Of a stretch of 40,817 nucleotides of DNA, positions 15,572 to 23,398 are shown in pieces (positions within the stretch are counted from its first letter, which is position 1; each line of letters starts with the position of its first letter). This stretch comes from Chloroflexus islandicus (GTDB lineage: Bacteria > Chloroflexota > Chloroflexia > Chloroflexales > Chloroflexaceae): NCBI RefSeq assembly GCF_001650695.1, contig NZ_LWQS01000066.1, positions 1 through 40,817 on the forward strand, in the 5' to 3' direction. The notes beneath the pieces were generated by a model. It worked only from the letters and a program-made list of their open reading frames with translations, was not told the origin of the DNA and made no database searches. The translations under genes and the position numbers were made by a program.

Positions 15572-18195
15572 GGCATTACGACATTGGCCCCAACCGGCGC
15601 AGCAAGCAACGCTGATTGGGCGACGGGTAAGGTGAAGGTGAATGTTGACCCAATGCCCGGTGTGCTGTCAACCCAGATCCGGCCGCCTTGCGCCAGCACC
15701 AGCTTGCGGGTGATTGCCAACCCAAGCCCTGTGCCGCCGAGGCGTGAACGCCGGCCATGGATCTGCACGAACTCGCCAAAGATATCTTGTTGCCGTTCGA
15801 GCGGAATGCCGATCCCGGTGTCAGAGACGCTCACCGCCACGTACCGCTCAATTTTACCATCGCCGTTGACTTCATCGTACAGTTGCGCGCTTACTGTAAT
15901 AGTACCACGTTCGGTAAATTTGATCGCATTCGAGAGCAAATTAAACAGAATCTGGCGCAATCGGTCGCTGTCAGCCGCTACCATGGGCAGCGTCGCCGGC
16001 AAGGCGTTGCGCAGTATAACCGGACGGTTGCGCAACAGCGTCTGCACCGTGTCGCACACTTCGCCAGCCACCTGTTGCAGATCAACCGTACTAATCTCAA
16101 GATTCAGGTGACCGGCCTCAATCCGGGCCAGATCGAGCAATTCATTGATCAAGTGGAGCAAGAAGCGCCCGTTGCGATTGATGCTCTGCACATCTTCGCG
16201 CTGGGTCGGCGTCAACGGCTGGTCGGTATCGTCGAGCAAGACGGTCGAAAAGCCGATGATCGCGTTCAGCGGCGTGCGCAATTCATGGCTGATGCTGGCG
16301 AGGAAATCGCTCTTGCGCCGGTCGGCGAGTTGCGCCCGTTCGAGCGCAGCGCGCAGCTCTTCGGTGCGTTGCGCTACTTGTTGTTCGAGGTCGTTGTACA
16401 GTTGCACGTTCTCAATTGTCAGACCAACCATGCTGGCAAAGGTCAGCAATTGGGCGGCGTCACGAGCCTGCACCGGGCGCTGGCTCAGTTTGTAATCGGC
16501 GGAAATAATCCCGATCACCGCATCGTTGCGCCCAAAGATAGGGGCTTGCACATACGACCGGCTGGCCGAAGCGGCCTGCTTGGTCTTATCAACCCGTGGA
16601 TTATTCCACGGGTTATCGATGATGATCGCCTTCCGGCTGCGCACCACATCCGCTTCGACGCTGCTGCCATCAAGCCGTAGCGGTTTCGTGTTTGCCACCG
16701 CGAGAAACTGCTGCGCTTGCGACTCGTTGCCGGGGCCGAATGAAGCGCTGACCGCGCGCAAGACATCGCCATCAACCAGATAGAGCACGGCTCGATCGAA
16801 GCCAAATCGTTCGCATACGGCCTTGGGAATCGTTTCGAGCAAGACTGGCCACGAGAGAATGCCTTTCAGTTCGTTCGAGACGGCATTGAGGGTGGCCAAT
16901 TGGCGCGCGTTTTCTTCGAGTTCGGCAATCTTGCTCTGCAAGGTGTCGGTCATGCGGTTAAAGGCATCAACCAACTGCCCAATCTCGTCGCTGCCGGCAG
17001 CAGGCAGGCGTTGAGACAGATCGCCGCCAGCGACCGCTTGCACACCCTCGCGCAAGACGCTGATCCGGTTGGTGAACGAGAGCGAGAGCAAGAGGCCAAG
17101 CATACTGATGGTAACGATAATCATTAGCAGCACCGCCACCAATTGGTTCCACAGCCGGCTCTGGCTCTCGCTGAGGCGCTGGCCGGTGGCAAGCGCAGGG
17201 GCGTCGATTTCATTTGCCGGAACGATCAGAGCCACACTCCAGCCGGCAGTGGTAATCGGCGCAAAGGCAACGTAGCTCGCCTGATCCTGCTCTTGGATCA
17301 ACTGCACCCCTGATTGGCGGCCAACCATCATTTCCGCCACAGCGCGCAGATCGGCATTGGTCGAATCGAGCAAGTTCTCGGTGCGGTACGGTTGATCCCA
17401 CCGCACATCAGCTTGCATATCCGGGCGCACAATCACATCGCCATTGGTGTTGATCAGCAGTGCATACCCGCTCGAACCAACATCAACGGTGAGCAGGTCT
17501 TGCTGGATGGTCTTGAGCAAGAGATCAAACGCGACGACCCCGATAAACCGGCCCTGCCGGTCGTAGAGCGGGCTGGCGCAGGTCGTGGCGAGCAACCCGG
17601 TATTGGCATCAACGTATGGTTCCGTCCACACTGTTGCGCCGGCGTCGCGCGCTTTGAGATACCACGGGCGCACTCGTGGATCGAACGCTTCGAGCGTCAG
17701 TAGTTGGTCAATGACTGCTTCGTTGTCAAACGCGAGAATGCCGCCCTCTTCCAGCGCGATGTATCCAATGTTGACGAGCGGATTCTTCGCGACCATTTCG
17801 CGCAAGATAGGGATCATCTGGCGCACGTAGGCCGCTTGATTGGCGTATTGGCGCAGCAGGTCATCGGTAGGGCGCGGCGCGACCCACACCCGGTCGCTGC
17901 TGAAGACCGTAACCGGCATGTTGTAGCGATCGAGCGCGTATCCCGCCACTGTTTCGACTTGCTGCTGCACGCTCATCAATGCCGTATCGTACAACTGTGC
18001 TTTGTCAGCGGCGCGCTGGCGCAAGTTGGCGGTGGCTTGTTGGCGGAGACCGTTCGTGCCTTCGACCACTGCCGTTTCGCGGGCAATATTCAAACTGCTC
18101 AGTCCGAGCCAGCCGACGATAATCAGCGGGGGTAGGGCAAGACCGAGCAGCAACAGCAGGATTTTGAGTTGGATGCTTGAGCGAATGGCGTTCAT
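15568..18195 (-). CDS. Membrane sensor histidine kinase with Cache, HAMP and GAF domains
   Basis: The 875-residue protein has an N-terminal transmembrane helix (LKILLLLLGLALPPLIIVGWL), then a periplasmic double-Cache domain to about residue 340 with WYLKARDAGATVWTEPYVD typical of dCache_1. A second membrane helix, a HAMP linker, a GAF domain (about 440-590), a coiled coil and HisKA follow, with His637 in SISHELRTPLNAII. The ATPase domain has NLLSNAIKFT, VSDTGIGIP and GGTGLGLAIT. Cache domains usually bind small extracellular metabolites; the ligand is unknown. ATG 18195 was preferred to an upstream TTG at 18207; no ribosome site is obvious. It is coupled to the downstream REC-kinase hybrid. 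Confidence 0.9.
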   Translation of the reverse strand: MNAIRSSIQLKILLLLLGLALPPLIIVGWLGLSSLNIARETAVVEGTNGLRQQATANLRQRAADKAQLYDTALMSVQQQVETVAGYALDRYNMPVTVFSSDRVWVAPRPTDDLLRQYANQAAYVRQMIPILREMVAKNPLVNIGYIALEEGGILAFDNEAVIDQLLTLEAFDPRVRPWYLKARDAGATVWTEPYVDANTGLLATTCASPLYDRQGRFIGVVAFDLLLKTIQQDLLTVDVGSSGYALLINTNGDVIVRPDMQADVRWDQPYRTENLLDSTNADLRAVAEMMVGRQSGVQLIQEQDQASYVAFAPITTAGWSVALIVPANEIDAPALATGQRLSESQSRLWNQLVAVLLMIIVTISMLGLLLSLSFTNRISVLREGVQAVAGGDLSQRLPAAGSDEIGQLVDAFNRMTDTLQSKIAELEENARQLATLNAVSNELKGILSWPVLLETIPKAVCERFGFDRAVLYLVDGDVLRAVSASFGPGNESQAQQFLAVANTKPLRLDGSSVEADVVRSRKAIIIDNPWNNPRVDKTKQAASASRSYVQAPIFGRNDAVIGIISADYKLSQRPVQARDAAQLLTFASMVGLTIENVQLYNDLEQQVAQRTEELRAALERAQLADRRKSDFLASISHELRTPLNAIIGFSTVLLDDTDQPLTPTQREDVQSINRNGRFLLHLINELLDLARIEAGHLNLEISTVDLQQVAGEVCDTVQTLLRNRPVILRNALPATLPMVAADSDRLRQILFNLLSNAIKFTERGTITVSAQLYDEVNGDGKIERYVAVSVSDTGIGIPLERQQDIFGEFVQIHGRRSRLGGTGLGLAITRKLVLAQGGRIWVDSTPGIGSTFTFTLPVAQSALLAAPVGANVVMP

Positions 18196-18353
18196 AAACG
18201 CTGGCAAGTATGGCGACGAAGCTCAGAGCACGGTTTGGTTGACTGGTTAATTAAACCTTTATGTATGGTAACAGAAGTTGCCCCAATCAGCAATTGGGCG
18301 CAGATGACGGATGGCTTACAGGGTGGCTGTCATCGATTCGTCACCCCCGCCTA

Positions 18354-18382
18354 TCGACTGTACGACGCCCTATCGTTAGAAT
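18354..18382 (+). promoter_or_regulatory. Probable promoter of the amidase gene
   Basis: TCGACT (18354-18359) and TAGAAT (18377-18382) are separated by 17 bp, with four and five of six consensus bases. The predicted start near 18389 lies 30 bp before the ATG. Confidence 0.5.
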
Positions 18383-18418
18383 CAGGGCAGGTACCGATCA
18401 TAGTCGCCGAGGTGTGCG

Positions 18419-21271
18419 ATGATTACGCGCATTCGTCTTCTCCTCTCCATCGGCCTCCTCTGGGCGCTGCTTCTGCCGTTGACACCGGCGCCGGCAGCTC
18501 CGGCTGCCACTGCCGATGGCCGGCCCGATACCCAGCTCTTTGCCGTTGATATGACCACCGCACCGGCAGACGCGCTGCCGCTGTTGGCTGCCGCTGCCGG
18601 TTATCAAACCGCTCCAACTCGCGCGCCGCGCCCCTTTACCCATGTGTTGCTGCAATGGACGGCTGATCCGGCTACGGCGCCGGTCGTGGCGGTGCGGGTG
18701 AGCGGCGATGGTGTGACGTGGAGCGATTGGGCCATCGTGACCGAGGACGAGGAACTCTGGCAGGCCGGTGATGGCGCTGATCGGCATTGGAGCGAGATTG
18801 TCTACGCTGGTGAAGACCGGAACTGGTATCAGGTGCGGATTGAAACCAGTGATCCGGCCGCGTTCCGCTCGGTTACGGTCAACACCGTTGATAGCCGGTT
18901 TGGCCCGGCTGTTCCGGTGGCAACGCCAGCCGCGGGAGTCGCTGCCATTGCGCGTCCGCCGGTGGTGAGCCGCACGGCGTGGGGGAATCCGCAAGGCCAG
19001 ACCAGCCCGCAAGCGCCGCCGGCCTATTACCCGGTGCGCCATTTGGTGGTTCACCATACCGCCGGCTCAAATACCTTGGCCGAAGGCCAGACATGGGCCG
19101 ATGTGGTGCGTTCGATCTGGTCGTTTCACACCTACACCCGCGGCTGGGGCGACATCGGCTATAACTATCTGATCGACCCCAACGGCGTGATCTACGAAGG
19201 GCGGGCCGGCGGCGACGATGTGGTCGGCTTTCACGATACGGCCAATTACGGTTCGATGGGAGTTTCACTGATCGGTACCTATAGCACGGTGGAGCCGACC
19301 GCGGCTGCGCTTGACTCGCTCGTGGCGCTGTTGGCGTGGAAAGCCGACCAGAAGCGGATCGATCCGATGGGGCGCAGCTTCTACTACGGTTGCTCGATTT
19401 CGCGCTACTGCGCTCCTTTCAATCCCGGCGCCGTGATTGATCACATCAGCGGCCACCGGCAGGTCACTCCCAACGGCTACACCACCTGCCCCGGCGACCG
19501 GTTATTTAACCTGTTGCCGCTGGTTCGCCAGCGAGTGCAGGCCCGTCTTGCCGGCGAAAGCCAACCCGACAACGGCGATCTGGTGATCGAAGAGCAAGAG
19601 AGCGGCTTTACCCGCAGCAATGCTACGTGGTATCCGAGCGCCTGCGGCTACGGTGGCAGCGCGCTCTATACCTACGCCACCGATCGACAGGTCGAAAGCA
19701 CCAACTGGGCGACATGGCGGCCCAATCTGCCGGCCGACGGCGTCTATCGGGTGCTGGTGCATATCCCGGCCAATTGCACCAATCTCAACCCCAGCCGGCA
19801 AGCGCGCTACCGGATTACCACCGCCAGCGGGGTGGTCGAACGGGTGGTTGATCAGACGACCCAACAAGGTTGGGTTGATCTTGGATCATACAACTTTGCC
19901 GCTAGCACTGCGAGCGTATCTCTTGCCGATCTGACCGGCGAACCGTTGAATACATGGCGGGCCGTGCTGTTTGACGCCGTGCAATGGCAACCGGTTGATA
20001 CGGCTAACCAACGTCTCGAACTGGTATCGGTGGAGTATGGCGCGACCACCATTGCCGCCGGTGAGGTATTGCCGGTGCGCTTCACGGTGCGCAATGCCGG
20101 CACTGCGCCGATCTACGGCCAAGACCCGCCGGGAGGCAGCGTCTTTGATCTTAGCGCCGGCCCGTTCGAGCGCGAAGGGTACGTCTACGATGAAGGCGAG
20201 TGTTTCCTTGGCGCCGTTAATCAGAGTTACCCGACCTTTCCTAAAGAAGCGGGACGCTTCCGGGTGATGTTGGGGCCGGCGGATCGCGAAGTAAGCTGCG
20301 CCGGCGCTACCGGCGGCTACCCGTGGCGGTGGGGAATCAGCGGAAGGCTCGACCCCGGCCAAACCCAGACGATCGTCGGCTATGTGCGGTTCCGGACGCC
20401 GGGAACGGTGACGCTGCGGGCCGGCGCGATCCACGAGTATGTGGCCTATGTGGCCACTGCGCAGGCCGAACAGCAGATCACGATCACGCCGGAACGGCAA
20501 CCGCCGCAACCGGCCCGCTACAACGAGGGCTTGCAACCGCTGGCCATGGTTTACGAACTCGCCAATACCCCTGAACGGCTGCTTGCCCGCACCCAAAACC
20601 CGCTCAGCATCCGGCGCGGCGCCCTGCTCGGCAGCTTTGTCTGGCACGGCGAACTGCGCGATTGGGGTGGCGGCGGGCCGTTGCCCGGCCTGAGCAACCA
20701 TTTCCTGATCGAACAGACCCGCACCTTTATCGCGCCAGTCAGTGGCGAATACACCTTCGAGCTAAGCAGCGACGACGGGGCATGGCTGTGGGTGAACGAG
20801 CAACTAGTGGTTGCGAACGCCGGTATCCACCCCTTTACAACCGTGACCGGCACGATCTCGCTCACTGCCGGCTTGCATACGCTTGCGATCAAATATTTTG
20901 AGCTGGAAGGCGGCGCAGCGGTTGGCTACCGGGTCAAAGCACCGGGGACTGACGATTTCGAGCTGGTGCGCGATGGCTTGGTGCAGGGCGATGGGGTTGG
21001 ATCGCATTTCCGCACGCTGACCGGTTTGCGGCTGAGCGCATCGGATTTGGGCGGCGGCAGCGCGCGGCTGCGCTACTCGTGGGATGGCGAGACGTGGATC
21101 ACCACGACCGATAATGTGATCGAGATCGGTGCGTTGGCCGATGGCGAATACCGCTTGCGCTATCAGGCCATTGACAGCAACGGCAACGAGAGCGAAATCC
21201 TCTCGTTGCCATTGCAGGTCGATAGCGCGATGATGATTTATCACACAATGTTGCCGCTTATCACAAGATAG
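18419..21271 (+). CDS. Secreted PGRP-family N-acetylmuramoyl-L-alanine amidase with golvesin-like and PA14 domains
   Basis: This 950-residue exported protein begins with a signal peptide (RIRLLLSIGLLWALLLP, cut after an Ala/Pro-rich stretch). An amidase_2/PGRP domain spans about 180-375, with zinc ligands His212 or His213 (VVHHTAG), His346 (SGHRQV) and Cys357 (TTCPGD), plus GWGDIGYNYLID. A golvesin/Xly-type beta domain (about 385-520), an immunoglobulin-like region (530-690), a PA14 domain (about 735-860) and a final beta domain follow. It likely cleaves peptidoglycan between MurNAc and L-Ala at the cell surface while binding glycans. It ends in YHTMLPLITR, resembling a C-terminal tail I recall from many Chloroflexi secreted proteins. 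GAGGTG precedes the ATG. Confidence 0.87.
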   Translation: MITRIRLLLSIGLLWALLLPLTPAPAAPAATADGRPDTQLFAVDMTTAPADALPLLAAAAGYQTAPTRAPRPFTHVLLQWTADPATAPVVAVRVSGDGVTWSDWAIVTEDEELWQAGDGADRHWSEIVYAGEDRNWYQVRIETSDPAAFRSVTVNTVDSRFGPAVPVATPAAGVAAIARPPVVSRTAWGNPQGQTSPQAPPAYYPVRHLVVHHTAGSNTLAEGQTWADVVRSIWSFHTYTRGWGDIGYNYLIDPNGVIYEGRAGGDDVVGFHDTANYGSMGVSLIGTYSTVEPTAAALDSLVALLAWKADQKRIDPMGRSFYYGCSISRYCAPFNPGAVIDHISGHRQVTPNGYTTCPGDRLFNLLPLVRQRVQARLAGESQPDNGDLVIEEQESGFTRSNATWYPSACGYGGSALYTYATDRQVESTNWATWRPNLPADGVYRVLVHIPANCTNLNPSRQARYRITTASGVVERVVDQTTQQGWVDLGSYNFAASTASVSLADLTGEPLNTWRAVLFDAVQWQPVDTANQRLELVSVEYGATTIAAGEVLPVRFTVRNAGTAPIYGQDPPGGSVFDLSAGPFEREGYVYDEGECFLGAVNQSYPTFPKEAGRFRVMLGPADREVSCAGATGGYPWRWGISGRLDPGQTQTIVGYVRFRTPGTVTLRAGAIHEYVAYVATAQAEQQITITPERQPPQPARYNEGLQPLAMVYELANTPERLLARTQNPLSIRRGALLGSFVWHGELRDWGGGGPLPGLSNHFLIEQTRTFIAPVSGEYTFELSSDDGAWLWVNEQLVVANAGIHPFTTVTGTISLTAGLHTLAIKYFELEGGAAVGYRVKAPGTDDFELVRDGLVQGDGVGSHFRTLTGLRLSASDLGGGSARLRYSWDGETWITTTDNVIEIGALADGEYRLRYQAIDSNGNESEILSLPLQVDSAMMIYHTMLPLITR

Positions 21272-21358
21272 TATGGGCACAGCGCTGCTGTGCCCCTCGC
21301 AGCATAGCAACTTCTAGCAAGATAAGTACGGGCACAGCGCTGCTGTGCCCCTCGCAGC
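21271..21358. repeat. Two copies of a palindromic intergenic element
   Basis: GGGCACAGC-GCT-GCTGTGCCC occurs at 21275-21295 and again at 21330-21350, each a 9-bp stem with a 3-nt loop and each followed by CCTCGCAGC or CTCGCAGC. The flanks (GATA before, CTCGCAG after) are also shared, so this is a 55-bp-spaced direct repeat. It lies between the convergent amidase and CBS-ACT genes and may serve as a bidirectional terminator. Confidence 0.85.
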
Positions 21359-21370
21359 GCTGTGCTGCTG

Positions 21371-22018
21371 CTACGGATGGCTCTCGCGCACATCAATGAC
21401 CTTCGCCACCACCGGCGTAATCACTTCGCGCACCTGATCCATCGTCATCCCGCTCACCTTGAACGTCACTTCCGACATAGCCGCCGTTTCACCGGCGAAG
21501 GTGCCGAGCGCAATGATATTGCCGCCGCTATTGGCAATCGCCGCCGTGAGTTTGGCGAGCGATCCCGGCTCATCGGCCATGCTCACCGTCACCCGGATGC
21601 CGGGGTTGCGCGCACCCATCAGCTCAAGGAAGATCTTGAACAGATCGGTCTCGGTAATGATCCCGACCAACTCATTCCCGCGCATCACCGGCAACCCGCC
21701 GACCCGCCGGTCGGCCATGATCCGCGCCGCTTCTTCGATTGGGGTGTCAACCGAAACCGTATAGACATCGCGGGTCATCACGCGGTCAACCGTCAGCTTG
21801 CTCAACAGGTAATTCAATTCCCATACGCTCAGCGTCGTTGCCGGCGAGGGCGAGGCGTTGATCAGGTCTTTGAGCGAGACAATACCGACCAGATGACCGT
21901 GGGAAACCACCGGTGCGCGCCGGATATGTTCGGTGCGCATCAGGTGCATTGCATCGTGGATCGATGTTTCCGGAGTTACCGTAATCGGGGGATGCGACAT
22001 CCGCTCGCCAACAAACAT
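21371..22018 (-). CDS. CBS-pair and ACT domain protein (AcuB-like)
   Basis: The 215-residue cytosolic protein has two CBS motifs (about 1-60 and 70-130; HDAMHLMRTEHIRRAPVV and EEAARIMADRRVGGLPVM). An ACT domain follows (about 138-215; VSMADEPGSLAKLTAAIANSGGNI). CBS pairs bind adenine nucleotides and ACT domains bind amino acids, so it is a small-molecule sensor. Similar proteins are called AcuB, but their target is uncertain. ATG 22018 has a GGAGGT ribosome site 6 nt upstream. The leader carries a hairpin (22046-22065, stem GAGCAGCG). No partner gene is adjacent. Confidence 0.85.
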   Translation of the reverse strand: MFVGERMSHPPITVTPETSIHDAMHLMRTEHIRRAPVVSHGHLVGIVSLKDLINASPSPATTLSVWELNYLLSKLTVDRVMTRDVYTVSVDTPIEEAARIMADRRVGGLPVMRGNELVGIITETDLFKIFLELMGARNPGIRVTVSMADEPGSLAKLTAAIANSGGNIIALGTFAGETAAMSEVTFKVSGMTMDQVREVITPVVAKVIDVRESHP

Positions 22019-22045
22019 AAAGCTACCTCCCTGACGCCTCGTCAC

Positions 22046-22065
22046 GAGCAGCGCCTTCGCTGCTC
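22046..22065 (-). promoter_or_regulatory. Leader hairpin of the CBS-ACT gene
   Basis: GAGCAGCG (22046-22053) and CGCTGCTC (22058-22065) form an 8-bp stem with a 4-nt loop, 28 bp before the CBS-ACT start. A TATAGT -10-like hexamer lies about 11 bp further upstream (near 22077-22082), so the hairpin would sit at the very 5' end of the message, where it could stabilise it. Confidence 0.4.
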
Positions 22066-22157
22066 TCTATCTTCAACTATACCATGCGCCTGCATTTTGC
22101 GAAGTAAATGGGTAACAACTTTCACGGGTATGTTACAATCCGAATCAAAGATCGGTA

Positions 22158-22222
22158 CGGGCAGAGCGTTGCTCTGCCTTCGACGCTATTCCGTATTGTA
22201 CGGGCAGCACGCCGCTCTGCCC
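22158..22222. repeat. Palindromic repeat pair upstream of the FbpC-type gene
   Basis: GGCAGAGC-GTT-GCTCTGCC (22160-22178) is a perfect short palindrome preceded by GGTACG. A second, less perfect one (GGGCAG...CTGCCC, 22202-22221) follows a TGTACG. Both resemble the elements at 21275 and 21330 (GGTACG or AGTACG before, a CG-rich palindrome, a C-T-rich tail). They leave only 13 bp before the next ATG. GTAACA (22112-22117) and TGTTAC (22131-22136) form a spaced inverted repeat slightly upstream. Confidence 0.65.
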
Positions 22223-22234
22223 TTGACGAATACC

Positions 22235-23269
22235 ATGATCTCTATCGAAACAACCGCGCTCTCTATCCAACACCTGAGCCGCCGGTACGGATCGCTCACG
22301 GCGGTCAATGAAGTCAGCCTCGATCTGGCTGCCGGCAAATTTATGGCCTTGCTTGGCCCGTCGGGCTGCGGCAAAACCACGCTGCTGCGCCTGATTGCCG
22401 GTTTCGAGCAGCCCGATAGCGGGGTGATTATGATCGGCGGGCGCACGGTGGTGGGGCCATGCGGCGCTGGCATCCCGCCTGAACAGCGCCGGGTCGGGAT
22501 GGTGTTTCAAGATTACGCTCTCTTCCCCCACCTCAGTGTAGCGCAAAACGTCGCTTACGGCTTGCCGCGCAGTTCCGAACGCGAGCCGCGGGTGCAAGAG
22601 CTGTTGTCATTGGTGGGGTTGGCCGATGCTGGCCGGCGCATGCCGCACGAATTGTCGGGCGGGCAGCAGCAACGGGTCGCGCTGGCCCGCGCCTTGGCTC
22701 CCCGTCCAGCTCTGATTTTGCTCGATGAACCCTTCTCGAACCTTGATGCCGGCTTGCGCATGGCGGTGCGCAACGAAGTACGCCAGATTTTGCGCCGCGA
22801 AGGCGCGACGGCCCTCTTCGTCACCCACGATCAGGAAGAGGCGCTGAGCATTGCCGATCTGGTCGGGGTGATGATCAACGGGCGGATTGTGCAGGTCGCG
22901 CCGCCGCGCGAATTGTACGAACGTCCGGCCACCCGCGCTGTGGCCGCCTTTGTCGGCACTGCCAATTTCGTTCCGGCGGAAGCGCACGGTCTGGTTGCGC
23001 AGAGTGTGATCGGGCGCTTGCCGTTGCTGGCCCCGCACCACGGGCCGGTCAGCGTGATGATCCGGCCCGAAGCGGTCGAATTGGAGGCCGATGATGAATC
23101 GCCGCACCAGATCGTCGAGCGGAACTATTTCGGCGCCGATGTGCGGTACGAAGTGCGCCTGAGCGACGGTACGATGCTTACTGCACGCCTTGCCCCGTGG
23201 CACGATGTGCCGGTTGGCGCGCGCGTCAATATTGTGGTACGGGGAGCATTGGTAGCCTTTGCCGAGTAA
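22235..23269 (+). CDS. ABC importer ATP-binding protein, FbpC/PotA type
   Basis: The 344-residue ATPase has Walker A GPSGCGKTT (about 40-48), FQDYALFPHLSV (Q-loop), signature LSGGQQQRVALARAL, Walker B LILLDEPFSNLD and the switch VTHDQEEAL. A TOBE-like C-terminal domain (about 240-344) typical of the iron(III), polyamine and phosphonate importers follows. ATG 22235 begins directly at family homology; upstream frame is repeat sequence. No ribosome site is evident, and no permease or binding-protein gene lies within the window, so it is an orphan whose partners must be elsewhere. The substrate is unknown. Confidence 0.85.
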   Translation: MISIETTALSIQHLSRRYGSLTAVNEVSLDLAAGKFMALLGPSGCGKTTLLRLIAGFEQPDSGVIMIGGRTVVGPCGAGIPPEQRRVGMVFQDYALFPHLSVAQNVAYGLPRSSEREPRVQELLSLVGLADAGRRMPHELSGGQQQRVALARALAPRPALILLDEPFSNLDAGLRMAVRNEVRQILRREGATALFVTHDQEEALSIADLVGVMINGRIVQVAPPRELYERPATRAVAAFVGTANFVPAEAHGLVAQSVIGRLPLLAPHHGPVSVMIRPEAVELEADDESPHQIVERNYFGADVRYEVRLSDGTMLTARLAPWHDVPVGARVNIVVRGALVAFAE

Positions 23270-23328
23270 TGCATAAGTGCCGGTACCGGTGTCGTTCCAG
23301 CATCATTTTGTATGCCATCCTTGTCGCA

Positions 23329-23357
23329 TTGACGCTTTGCGGCCCGAATGCTATGAT
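23329..23357 (+). promoter_or_regulatory. Promoter of the Fe-S oxidoreductase gene
   Basis: TTGACG (23329-23334) and TATGAT (23352-23357) are separated by 17 bp, each one base off consensus. The predicted start is about 35 bp before the ATG at 23399. Confidence 0.7.
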
Positions 23358-23398
23358 CGGCCCAGTTCCGGGCGCCGGCATTTGTGCGGAGAAAGGCA

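Noticed and set aside
21362..22234. Long open frame fused to the FbpC-type ATPase
   Set aside because: It is mostly antisense to the CBS-ACT gene and repeat sequence; homology starts exactly at ATG 22235.
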